64,000 nt of DNA from Usnea hakonensis (Eukaryota; Ascomycota; Lecanoromycetes; Lecanorales; Parmeliaceae). Both the position numbers and the translations under genes were made by a program. The first letter of the stretch is position 1. Every line of letters begins with the position of its first letter. Shown here piece after piece: positions 36,988 through 47,963 of the stretch. The stretch covers positions 186,001 through 250,000 of the forward strand of contig BLJB01000011.1 of NCBI GenBank assembly GCA_013423325.1, written 5' to 3'. Below the pieces are notes generated by a model that ran no database searches, had not been told where the DNA came from, and was given only the letters and a program-made list of their open reading frames with translations.

Positions 36988-37675
36988 ATGCGTGGCACAA
37001 TTGCGTGCATCTCCTTTCTGCTTCTCAATGCAACCCCTATCACAACGGCACCTGCTACGGCAGGTGCAAGCACAAATTCAGGTACCTCCATTGTCCAAAT
37101 CAACAATGCGATTCCGAGCATGCGGAACGCTACTAAGGGGTATGTAGGCCTGCTATTGCTGGGTATGAGAAAAGGTAGAATCTTAATCTTCTCGTGTTCT
37201 TAGTCCGCCCGGCAGCTTTTGCTCCCGAAGCAACATGAATGCAGACGTCCAAAAGCACATGATAAACGTTCCCTCTACGACAACGATTCTTACCATATAC
37301 TACTGCCCCGGCATCACTTTGCCTCGAGACACCATAGGCCGAACCATCGACGCAGTGGCGGCTCACATGACTGACCAGATACGCGCTCTCGGAGACAGAG
37401 CGCTGCTTCCTACCGATGATCCGTACACATCGCCCGCGGATGTAGATTGTACCATGAGCATTTATACTCTCAGGACACGCACCGCGCCGACTCCTTACCA
37501 TCTAACGTACCAGATCACTTTGAACGCTTTGGAAGGACTGTTTAAGTTTTTGTATGCGGACGGTCATTATGCCAGCGCTGTGACCGAGATTGCAGATCCG
37601 GGGCTCACGGGGACATTTCAGGGAATTGGGTTGATAAGTATCAGCCCTACCGAGAGATCAGTGGACGAGTCTTAA
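36988..37675 (+). CDS. Small secreted protein, unrecognised family (A)
   Basis: Exons 36988-37139 and 37204-37675 (donor GG|GTATGT, acceptor TTCTTAG) give 207 aa. The start has a signal peptide (MRGTIACISFLLLNATPITT) with likely cleavage near residue 20-24. The mature part has few Cys (FCS, YYCPG and DVDCT). A block rich in Tyr, Leu and Thr follows (PTPYHLTYQITLNALEGLFKF), resembling the layout of many small secreted fungal proteins with a [L/Y]TW or LTY..L.GL..FL core. No enzymatic motif. The gene stands alone in a gene-poor stretch. It shares layout, though little direct identity, with the protein at 40273. Function unknown; an effector-like role would be a guess. Confidence 0.6.
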
Positions 37676-40272
37676 GATTTCTGCGTATCACGCAGAGAAA
37701 CATGGGCGGTAGCAATCTGAGAAACCAGCCATGTGGCGGTCATGGCTGCGATGATCAGCAATCCCTTGAAAAAGCACTCAAAGGCCTTGAGATATGTAGA
37801 AAAGCTTCACTTCCTGCCTCGCTTTTCTAGAATCCTGTTCCCTATGAAACCTGCTGTTTTGTCGTGTACGAATATGAATACGAGGAGCTGGCCTCACGTG
37901 ATTGCTACGTACTACATTGCCCAGCTGAAAACAGATGAAGATGCAAAAATGTTCTGGCCGCAGCACCTGCCATGAGAGCATCAAGATTGCATTCAATACC
38001 AAGAGAGCCTTCGCCTCCGCTCACTTGAGGCGCCATGGACGGAAGGCCTCAGATCGATGTTGTCCGCTTCAGCGGTCTCCGAGCTTTGATGCCATGCAGG
38101 ACTCACTGCCGCGCTTTGTGTCCTTGATCCTCAAGATCTACGGAGAAATCATAGAAGGAAAGAATGAGTAATAGTCCGGAAGATGCTCTACCGCTCAATT
38201 ACAGAAACACCTACTCTGTCTTTCATCAGATCCCTCATGAACGAGTTCAATGGGGCTGGGAGGTCATGCAGTCTAATGATTGTTAGCGCCGACGTTGATG
38301 GCTTTGATTCAGACATAGGCATGCTCACCCCTTGATCAGTTACCGAGGCTTTCGCACCGCACAGCTTTATGATTGGCATGAAAGGGTCCAGTGAGGGAAC
38401 AACTCATTCCAAAGTAATAACATTCGGGATGGGAGGTCAGTATTACTGTTGGAGTGATACTCGGATAGCTTCGACTGCCGTACATTTACTTCACCAGGAA
38501 TCTGCTCGTGGAGTCCTCGTGTCACGATATGCCTCAGGCATGGTTCCCAATATGGTTTAGCGCGGCTTGGCGCCTTGGCACAGCGCACACATCTCGCTGC
38601 AGAGCCATTGTTTCTTCTACACACATAGATATTTACCACCAAAACCACACCATTATGAACGACTTCATAGTAGTCCTTGACACCTCGGGACACATTTCAC
38701 TTCCAGATATCGCACTTCTTTCGGGAGACATCGAGGATAATCATTCTTGTACTCCAGCAAGCGTGTCAGTGACAGTGTGGTCATACATTCGTCATCTACC
38801 ATCATCTTCGACCGAGGCTCGCAATACTTAGGTCTTGCTCCGTGCTTTTTTCCACCTAGCCTAAGATCGCTTGGCAGTGAAAGAGCAGACAATGAGTTAT
38901 GCGGACGAGTCAGCACCTTGGCCAGCTATGTTCTTGATGTTGTGGAAAGACCTTGCATATCTGTAGATCTGCGTGGGTCGCTAAGATAGGGATGCAAATT
39001 AGCCGAGTTAGGAGTGCAGAAAGTGCCCGGACCTCACATTACCTCACCACTCGTGCATTGGGAAGAAGAATATCGACTTCATTTATGGGATGAAATTTTC
39101 AAAATCAGCATTAAGGGAACATAGCGTTTGGAGTTGTGCCTCGACGAATTCATCCACACCATAATGAGTGCCCCGTGGCCCTGATAATTCATGAATTTTC
39201 GATCACTAAGCCTTTTTCGGAGTTGAACAGGTAGCTGACACTGGTGCAGAGCAATACCCGTAGGTAATATAGAGTATGTCAAGGACTTCGTGATTCAGGC
39301 AGCTCGTTGAGATCTACTTTGAACGCTGTCAAATATTTTAACATCTAGTAGGTCAAAGAATGGCATGCGTTTCTCGAATTGATGAAGTATCAGAGCGCCA
39401 CATGACTACCGAAAAATTCGGAGACCCAGGTAGGGTACAAAGAGGAAGTACCAGGCGGTGTTTTCGCATCCGGCATCACGTTGTCGAGAGCTAAGCAATG
39501 ATTGGCGAGGTTCAACTGTGAAGTCTTGGCATTGACGAATACTTTAGTCACTCCTTTCGTCTTTTCTCTACTGTTCCTCGGTTGTATCGTCTCCTTCAAT
39601 CGGGACAAGGTACCGTGTTGCCGAAAAAGAAGCTTCTTCGTCCCGCTGCTTTCGCGCCTTTGGCTTCAATGACACTTCACCGGCATCACCCGACGACTTA
39701 GTACCTTACCTTAGGTATCGGCATCCAACGTCGCCAAATATTTCAATCGAGTCCGGTGTTTCAAACCAAACAGAGACTCAACATTCTCTGGGTCGGATGT
39801 GATTGAGGTCTTCAAGGGATTATGTCAGAATCGGGACCGAATAACTCCGTAAATTCGTACATAGGTAGGCTTCACTTCTCGCGATCTAAATCTCGATGGG
39901 CTGGTAAAGCTTTAGCAGACCTTTGGCTCTCTTTTACGCCTGAAGAGAACTTAGCAAGAAGGAAGGTTGTGCGACGAGTTAAATCTTCCGAACAGACTGA
40001 CAGGTAGCGAATGATTGTAAGCGTCGAAGCACTCTCCGCGAGATACCCCCACTTTGTTCCCCGCAGTGAGTGTATAAGCGCGTCGGTCGCTTTTGTGGGG
40101 GTGTGCCCCTGCATACGCGGTCTCTTTTAAGCGCATAGGATCTGCAATCTGATAATCACAGAGCGATTTCTCCTTCTTTGATATAAGCAACGAAGTCTGC
40201 CACCATGGTGTTCATTGACGCTGGAAATCAGATGCTGTTGGCGTCCCGCCAGATTGTTTCCAGTCTGACATA
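37676..40272. other. Gene-poor stretch with possible relics
   Basis: 2.6 kb without a gene I can support. A short frame with an ATG at 38165 (41 codons, to 38287: RNTYSVFHQIPHERVQWGW) and a second piece near 38655-38831 read somewhat like protein but have no flanking exons I can join; they may be relics. A 61-codon frame at 39822-40007 has no recognisable features. No transposase or reverse transcriptase motif. Confidence 0.4.
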
Positions 40273-40895
40273 ATGATGAAGCACATTGCCGAGGATTTCT
40301 TGCTCCTAGTATCTCTCCTCTCCCTCGTAGCCGCATTACCGACAAAACCGCCAAGCTTACCTTTGTCTCTCGTAGACGTCTCACTACAATTAAAGTTTTG
40401 ACCTCCAATGCCTTGGTTTGAACGTACACACGCTGACGAATACCCAGCTACACCCACCTCAACTCGCTAAACAGCTCCCAAATAATCCACTACAGCATCC
40501 CGCAAACCCAGTATGGCATTGATATTACCACTGGTATGGTCATCGACCGCTTCGCCATGCAGGAAACTCTAGAAACATGTCTTGCAACCGTGCATGCCCG
40601 TATGTCCAAGCATGGGAACGTCTTCATGTCTCCGGATCCTACCGTGTTTACAATGCCTCCAAAAGTGGACACCGGACTCGAGATAATGGTAGAATCGACG
40701 ATGGTACCAGGGCTTTTGTGGACGGATGTGGTCAATATGCTTCATGGGACGCTCGAGGCAATGATATTTCAACGAGCACTCTACAGAGAGGTCCGCGTCG
40801 AGTTGTACGACGAACCTAGCCGTACGAAAATGGGAATAGCGGAACTACATAAATCTTCGAGGACCACTTCAGCTAATTTTATCGATCTAGATTGA
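40273..40895 (+). CDS. Small secreted protein, unrecognised family (B)
   Basis: A signal peptide starting at 40273 (MMKHIAEDFLLLVSLLSLVA, then ALPTKPP) stops after 42 codons unless spliced. Joining at 40364|40448 (donor TT|GTCTCT, acceptor TACCCAG) keeps frame and gives 179 aa. The donor is weak, so the exon border is uncertain. The mature part has HYSIPQTQYGIDITTG, GLEIMVESTM, LLWTDVVNMLHGTLEAM and a polar end. The order of these blocks (an -IPxT- start, a central GL strand, then LxWxDVxxxLxGL) parallels protein A at 36988, so the two may be distant paralogues. A second ATG directly follows the first. Function unknown. Confidence 0.5.
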
Positions 40896-41691
40896 TGGAT
40901 GATCGATTTAATTTGTTTTGATATATCTCGGGCGGCATGTTCGAGTCTCTTGTACAGACTTCAAGAAAGCTGGCAGGTTCCCTGATTCAAGCGTCGCCAC
41001 CATCACCTCTTCACATTGCGAAATATGATCCGGAGGCTCATCAATAGGTAGCCAGCCTCCCAGAAACCAAAAATTTGATTCTTTCAAGCGTCTTTTGATC
41101 GATCAGCTGATATAACTTCAATCGTCAACACGCATAAGTTTGAGCATGATAGGGATCGAGGGACCTAACCACGAAAAGCGGCAATGGCTGTCGACATCGG
41201 CGTTATGATCCTACATTTGTCAGCATAGTACTTGTAGAGGTGGATATTTGTCTTCGACAACTCAAAATTATCGCGTCATGATATGACTCGCATGTCTGAT
41301 CCTACCGAATGAGTTGACTGATTCGGTTCTCTAAATCATTTCCTTCTTCCCCATCAAGTTTGAGAAATAATTCGAGATCAAGACAAGAGGCATGTAATAA
41401 TCAAAAACTGACTACCCAGCATCAAGTCCGCTTCTACTTATCCGCCACCAGGCGGCGCGTACCCATTTACTATCTGTCTTCTCGCCCGCATTTTCACATC
41501 ATATAATTCTGCACTCTCGGTGTTAGATACATTGAAGGTTCCGAGCACTCGGCACCACCAAATTGATCATCTACATCAATTCAATCTGACAGTATTTGAC
41601 TGCGTGTACGTACGCCGGTCCGGGCAGATTAAAAATGACCAATATTCTATCGAGATGTTCCCGCCTCTGCTCCAATCACACCAAGCGAGCA
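40896..41691. other. Convergent intergenic region
   Basis: 796 bp. No coding-like frame, repeat or named site. Confidence 0.5.
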
Positions 41692-43173
41692 TTACAGCCT
41701 CTTCAGAATCCCATCAGCGTTGACTCTTGCCAAACAGGCTTTGCTAATCTCTTTAACATTCTTGCAGCCCGTAAGTTGCATACATCGTCGGAATTCGTCA
41801 TGCATGATCTCAAGCATGAGATCCACCCCCGCTTCTCCGTCGTACTGAGTAACAAAAGACACGTCAATCCAAATCCGAATTTCCATGCCATAGCAGACAC
41901 GACACCAAGGGCCAAAGGACTTACCGCAAGGCCCCAAATCGCCGGTCGACCCACCCAGCAGCAATCGGCCCCGAGCGCCAACGCCTTGAAAATATCCGTC
42001 CCACTCCTAAACCCGCCATCAACATGCACCGCGATCCTCCCCTCCGCGGCATCCACGCACTCGGGCAGCGCATCCAACGTCGCCATCACGCCATCCAACT
42101 GCCTACCCCCATGATTACTAACAATGATCCCATCGCACCCATGCCGCACCGCCAACTCCGTGTCTTCGGCCGTCAGCACCCCCTTGATCCAGATCTGCAT
42201 ATCCGTCCTCTGCCTCAACCACGGGATATCCCTCGCCCAACTATGCGAATCGTCGTTGAAAGCCACGAAGCCCGAATCGTGCGTCCGCGATCGGATGCTT
42301 TGCGTCGTCATGTCGATGATTGGGAACGCGAGCCCTTCCGGCGTTCGGAAATCGTTCCTCCACTCATTATACCGCACTCCCAGCACCGGCGAATCGGCCG
42401 TCAAGAAAATCGCCTTACAACCCGCCTTCTCCGCCGTCCGGATAATCCCCTCCTGCATGTCCCTGTCGCGCATCGTATACAACTGTATCGCATGATCTAC
42501 ACCCCCCACCTCCGCCGCCGCCGACCTCACAGCCTCAATACTGTAATTCGAAAACGACGAGATTGCCATGTTGACACCTTTCCTAGCGCACGCTTTACTG
42601 GTTGCCACTTCCCCGTCCGGATGGGCCATGGCTTGGAGACCGGCCGGGGAGACGGAGAGCGGGAACGCAATGGAGCGGCCGAAGACGGTGGTGGATGTGT
42701 CGACGCCGGAGACGTCGACTAGAACGCGTGGCCGGAGACGGTATTTGGAGAAGGCGGTGGAGTTTTCGTGGATGGTGATTTGGTCCGTTGAGCCGGAGTT
42801 GTAGAACTCTGGTGCCGCATATACAGTCAGTGCATGCTTGTGCGCGGAACGAAAAACAGTCAGCGGGTCCTGTGTCTGGATGTCTGGTTTATCGAAGCAA
42901 GAGAAGCTTTCAGACATATTCGTCTTTTCAGGGTTTCCCTCGGAACCACCAACTGTAGAAGACAGATCCTCACCATCACCCTCTACACAAATACAAAAGC
43001 CAGCGCAACGGACAAATACACTCAGAGCGTCAAAACCCATCTGCAAAAGCTCAACCCTTACCTCTCGCATTCCTCCCCAATTTCTTCGACGCCGCTTTCT
43101 CCAAATCCGCAATACTAAGGATTTTCTCATCTAAATCCGAAGACGTCGGAACAGGCACCGGAGCACCAGCCAT
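41692..43173 (-). CDS. FMN-dependent alpha-hydroxyacid dehydrogenase/oxidase
   Basis: TIM-barrel flavoenzyme of the lactate dehydrogenase (cytochrome b2)/glycolate oxidase family, oxidising an L-2-hydroxyacid to the 2-oxoacid. Exons 43173-43062, 42808-41925 and 41844-41692 give 382 aa. The start at 43173 (MAGAPVPVPTSSDLDEK) and the join ...NAR|EFYNSGSTDQ match the family N-terminus. FMN and active-site motifs: FPLSVSPAGLQAMAHPDGE, QLYTMRDRDM, the catalytic His and Arg in VSNHGGRQLDG, and DGGFRSGTDIFKALALGA. There is no cytochrome b5 domain, so it is not a classical Cyb2. The substrate is unknown. Intron 1 is 253 bp and its 3' part is open in frame with exon 2, with an ATG at 42917 that could give another N-terminus. 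Confidence 0.9.
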
Positions 43174-44113
43174 CTCCCACCCAAAAAAAAAAAATCAATA
43201 ACCTACGTCAACAAAGAAGTAAAGAATCGTTGTGTAGGTCCCTGGCAGATAGGTTGATAATGCTTTGGAAACCTTCCTCACCTTTTCTTGGCGGAAACGC
43301 AAGTGTTAACGCTAAGGCCCATCTAGGAAGGTCCTAGGGAATAGACGGAAGCCGGATAAGGGACTTTAAAGGTATCTCCTGTCTCTTGTTCCTATCTGGC
43401 TTTTGTGGATTCGGGTTGGAGTATAATGAGGGATGGGGTGGGATGCGACACTCAGTAAAAAGAGGCCGCTACATAGGGTTGAGAAAAGAGGGTGACATAA
43501 GACGCATGGTCATGTAAGTGGAACTGAATCTCTGAATGTGCACCAAAGATCTCTGGAAAAATTGTTTATGTATTTAAGAATGTCAACTGATACCATGATG
43601 ACCCTAGGGGCCAGGTACGAGTACCAGTGGGGTAAGCGAGTGGGAGCAAACAGCTTCCCCGTTTCTTAATCTTTTCGCAGTGTAAAAACAATTGACAGCC
43701 GTCCTTGGAGCTGACTAGTCTGTATGGAATTTTCACCAATGATGTTGTTATATTCCATGCAACATGCGATAATTCTGTAAGAAATGACACGACACCGTAC
43801 GCATGAGCAAGGACGAATCAGTTTGGGAAGTCGAGAAGCGTTTGAATCGTATGAAAGCCAACGCTCGCAGGCAGGGAAATCCCTTGGCATTTCAGAAGGA
43901 TGGCATTTCTCTCGTGATTACCATTTATCAAGCGCAGCTGGCTGTCAATTATCAGCCCCTCGTCTGTACCGTATCGAGTCATGCTGCACAACAGCACATA
44001 TGGCTGACATAACGCATAGGTGCGATATAGGCGAGAGCGCACATATATCCTAATACAAGTTCATGTCCGTCATAACGTCAATGAAGACCAGGGGCTTCGC
44101 ATCCGCGTAAAGC
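43174..44113. other. Intergenic region
   Basis: 940 bp between two minus-strand genes. A 69-codon frame at 43803-44012 on the plus strand starts MSKDESVWEVEKRLNRM but resembles nothing I know and has no neighbours to support it. A nine-or-more A run at 43182-43194. Confidence 0.45.
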
Positions 44114-46100
44114 CTAGTCGTTGAAATTATGCAAGTTGATATCCTGGCTACACGAAGTAGCTGAAGAGTCAGCCGACTCCAACTCTACGCCTGCTACAGC
44201 TTGGCTCAAGTCATCACCCCTGCTTGTAAGGCAATTAGTACGTTTTGCTGCCTCTAGGACCTTGGGTTTTTTGACTCGATCACGGATTCGCTCCAAGTGC
44301 TCGAAGTAACCGTCCGGAACGTGGGTTACGTAGCGGCCGGAGAAAACACCTGATTCGAAACAACAATCGATACCTCGTGGTGAGAGTTCTGCGCACGCAG
44401 CCTCAAGATCAGAAAGACTTTGGTAGATAACTGTGTCCGCGCCGATTGCTGTAGCGATCTCGGCTGGAGTCTTGGAATATGCAATCAGCTCGTCCGGAGA
44501 TGCGAGATCAATCCTGCCTTGGAGTCAGCTGTCCAAAATCCCATATTAACCTGTACTGCTAGCTAAGTATGAGACCATCGTTGCAGCTTCCCATCATACT
44601 CTGGTACGAGACAATTGCACTGACCCGTAGATATGACTATGCCGAACCGGTGGCGAAGCAGACGCGAAGATGATAGACTTTGCGCCTGCCTCCCGTGCCA
44701 TCAAGCAGATCTCGCGACTGGTATTACCTCTGACGATACTATCGTCGACGAGAAGCACGGTCTTGTCCTTAAACTCGGCAGACATCGCGTTGAGTTTTCT
44801 TCTCACACCTGACCTGCGGAGTCGTTGTGAGCTCATCAAGAATGTCCTGAAAATGTAACGATTCTACGATGGTCAGTCATACACGTTACTTTTACTATAG
44901 CTCACTTGCCTTCACGAAGCCACTTGCGAGCTCTTTCTTCAAGTACTTCGCCACAGCGCGAGCAGACGGATTCGAGGTCTCCGGTATTGGGATAACAACA
45001 TCTACCTGCGCCAGTCGTTCAGGCCCTAGCTCGTTCTTGACAGTTGCCGCTAGCTTCTCTCCCATCTTGAAACGAGCGTTTTCCACACTGATACCGTCTG
45101 CCAGGAGGTTAATCCCAGCTTGCAGGCATGTAGAATCAACATACCAAGTATTGAGTCAGGTCGTGCAAAGTACAAATACTGAAGCTATATTTAGCTTTGG
45201 AGGCGTACGTGGGAAAATGGTCGCTCACTTCAAAGATATCAGGAGTGTATGCTGCCGCAGGTTGCACTTGCCGGAATACTGGCTCCGAGCCTTTGACGAT
45301 AATCACGGCCTCTCCAGGTAAGAGATCTCGAATGTCCTCAGGATGGCATCCAAAAAAACTCAAAGCTACGCTTTCAGAAGCAATCATGTAATCTTTGCCG
45401 CCTCCCACTGTCCGCGAGCCAATGACTATGGGCCTGATGCCGTATGGATCTCGGAAGCCGATGAGCCCCAATCCTGCAATCATCGTCGTACACGCCCAGC
45501 TACCCTCGCATTTCTTGTAGGTTCTCTCCAAACTATTAAAGCAATCTTCAGCGTTGACTCTGGCTTTCCCACTCTCATTCAACTCGTTGGCAAATATGTT
45601 GAGGAGGATTTCCGAATCCGAGTCTGTGTTTATGTGACGGTGTGCTTCTTGATCCAGAAATTTCTTTAGCGGAAGTGAATTCAAAAGGTTTCCGTTGTCT
45701 GCGCGCGCCTTGGGTGTCAGTTTAGTCTAATTAAAATAGGTGGTAATGTCTGAAATGCGCGTATCTGCGGTGAGGGAGACAAACGACTTATGCAGATTCC
45801 ATACGGTGAGTTGACGAATAGAGGTTGTGCTTCGGATTGAGAGGCTGTTCCCGCTGTAGGATATCGTAGATGGCCGACGCCCATAAAGCCTGGCAAGTCC
45901 GTAATCCTCTCTCCATCATTAAAAACCTTAGAAGCTAAGCCATTTCCCTTGCATTGATAGATCCGTCCGCCAGATCCGCAGGTTGCAATACCACATGCAT
46001 CCTGTCCACGGTGCTGAAGGAGGTAGAGGGCATCATGGAGGTCCGCTCCTGCTGAGTCTGAGGAAGTGTCTGCGTGAATCACTGCGACGATGCCACACAT
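44114..46100 (-). CDS. ADE4: Amidophosphoribosyltransferase (glutamine PRPP amidotransferase)
   Basis: First committed step of purine synthesis: PRPP + glutamine to phosphoribosylamine. Six exons, 46100-45785, 45698-45229, 45178-45145, 45097-44910, 44863-44625 and 44513-44114, give 548 aa. Starts MCGIVAVI, so Cys2 is the N-terminal nucleophile of the glutaminase half. LQHRGQDACGIAT, GHLRYPTAG, HNGNLLN and HRHINTDSDSE follow. The transferase half has ARPDSILDGISV, VVIPIPETSN and the PRPP-binding VLLVDDSIVRGNTS. Intron 4 (44909-44864) has a GC donor in ideal context (AAG|GCAAGT). Several normally constant positions differ from the ADE4 sequences I know (for example SASPPVRHSHIYG), so it could be a diverged second copy rather than the housekeeping one; all catalytic residues seem present. 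Divergent from the gene at 46553. Confidence 0.88.
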
Positions 46101-46552
46101 CTTGCAATATCCTTGTCACGGAGTAGAAGCCTCATGAGCAGTATATTCTCGATGATTGCGTCGTGGTATTATTAAGCATAAGAGATTTCATGTTTGAATT
46201 TTACCTGTCCGGGACGGATATTAGTACCATTGACTTTTTTAAGTGGATTCGGCTGAGTAAATAGCTCACTCGGGGCGGGATTTGCGGCTTGAAGATACGC
46301 AGGAATGAGGGAATTTCCGTTTTCTCTGACATGTTTGCAGACTATTCAAATAAAATTGTAGCCCTTGGGTTGTACTACCCCGGACCATTAGTCCTCTCCC
46401 TACTGAGATTTTCGCCCGCACGCACATGGCGTCATGGCCCTAGACCCTACTAGAGCTAGCCGCGTCGCATAACGCGCCTCGAAATAGAAAAGTTCTTCTG
46501 ATTGGATTCGCTAAGTCATACAATTCCAATCTCCCACAAGAGGTTTATAATT
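46101..46552. other. Divergent intergenic region
   Basis: 452 bp. A TGAGTAA word at 46254-46260 is close to a Gcn4/Cpc1 half-site pair but not a perfect TGACTCA. Nothing else. Confidence 0.4.
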
Positions 46553-47410
46553 ATGAAAGCCTCCGACAGCTCCTCCCAAATCACCTACTCAAGCCTCCAA
46601 TCTCATCTTCACGGCTACAAAGCCCGCGTCCCAGAGAAGATTCATGGGCTCGAAGAGACTCGTTTCAAGGAACTCCCGAGGACCCTCGATCAGCGTAAAA
46701 AGGCTGGTGAGGCCTTCCTCGAGAAGACTGAGGTGATGGCTCTCGTCGAGTGGAAACTGTGCGTCGCTCCATAACAGTAGCCAGATCAACCTTGTACGCC
46801 CAGGCAGTGACCTCAAATATCTCGTAGGAAGCACGGTACCTACCGCCCCAATCTTGCCAAGCTTGTCGCATCAAACAGCGACAGAGATGTCCATGCAACT
46901 ACAAAGAGTGCATTCGAGATGTATGAGGCGCATAAAGAGGACTACGATAAATCGATTACAGCCCTGAGTAAAATGAGGGGAATTGGACCTGCCACAGCGT
47001 CGCTGCTGCTATCAAGTTACGATCCAGTGAGAATTCCGTTCTTCTCCGACGAAGTCTACCGCTACGTCCTTTGGGAGGAAGCCAAATTAAAGGGCTGGGA
47101 TCGCAAGATCAATTATACGATCAAGGAATACAGAGCTCTCTTCGAAAGAGTAGCCGCGCTCCAAAAACGTCTGGAGGAAGCATCCGGCGAGGAAGTCTCT
47201 GCCGTCCACATTGAAAAAGTCGCATATGTGCTTGGTAAGAACGCGCTGTCAAATTCGTCGGAATCTTCAATAGACACAGAGGACGCCGAGGAAGACAAAG
47301 CGCTCCTGCCTCCATCGCCAAAGAGGCGAAAGAAAGCGACGCCAAACTCTCGAAAATCCATTCCAGATGACTTGAAGCGCGCATCGAGGAATACCGTTGC
47401 AAAGGCTTGA
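46553..47410 (+). CDS. Unrecognised protein with a helix-hairpin-helix-like motif
   Basis: Exons 46553-46758 and 46828-47410 (donor CT|GTGCGT) give 262 aa up to the first stop. The core MRGIGPATASLLLSSY is like the glycine-rich hairpin of helix-hairpin-helix DNA-binding proteins. It is followed by PFFSDEVYRYVLWEEA, LKGWDRKINYT, an EYRALFERV helix and VHIEKVAYVLGK. An acidic-then-basic stretch ends in PPSPKRRKK. I have seen this order in conserved uncharacterised ascomycete proteins but cannot name it. The reading frame ends at 47410, yet protein-like sequence of the same gene continues in other frames to 47716 (separate entry), so the present stop is probably not the original one. The start at 46553 is the only ATG before the conserved part. 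Confidence 0.65.
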
Positions 47411-47716
47411 ACGGCTCACCCACCTACGATACAGAGGGGTTTGAGCTCGATATTAAGCATACCATAGAAACACATAGGCCGTCGTCCTAGGCCCCTCGGA
47501 AAAAAGGCTCTTGATAGCTTGGAGCAAAAAGCGAAAGATGAGGAAAGAAGGCAGATGTTATGGGCATATTGGGAGAATAGAATACGATTCACGGAGAAGC
47601 ACGGGATGATCGCGTCGCCAGGGACTTGGGTACAGCATATTACGAGTTAGGCCTGAAGAAATATGAAGTATGGCAGGAGAAAGGTTTCAGAATCAAGAAA
47701 GAGACTTTGGTCTGAG
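47368..47716 (+). pseudogene. Frameshifted 3' continuation of the preceding gene
   Basis: Coding-like pieces follow in changing frames: LEARIEEYRCKGLNGSPTYD then GFELD from 47371 in frame 1 up to a TAG at 47488; KKALDSLEQKAKDEERRQ from about 47501 in frame 2; and DDRVARDLGTAYYELGL to the stop at 47714-47716 in frame 1 again. No GT..AG pairs that I can find join them. A base seems missing near 47370 and one too many in the A-run at 47500-47505. Either the 3' third has decayed or the assembly has small errors. Confidence 0.6.
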
Positions 47717-47963
47717 TGTTAAAGGCCAGACTGATGAATTTCACGAGTGGCAGTGCATTAATGAGGGAAGCAAGCAACGCTAAGCACAACCCATGAATGG
47801 AGCAAGGGAAGCGCCCCAAAGATATAGAAGATATATATAATCCAAAGGATACTAGCGAACATTCGTCAGAGCATCTTGTTGACGTCCAATCTTTCTGAAG
47901 ATCCTATATATGATCTGAAGGCGCAATTATGGCAAAAAGCAACCACGAAATGCGTTCGGGTAA

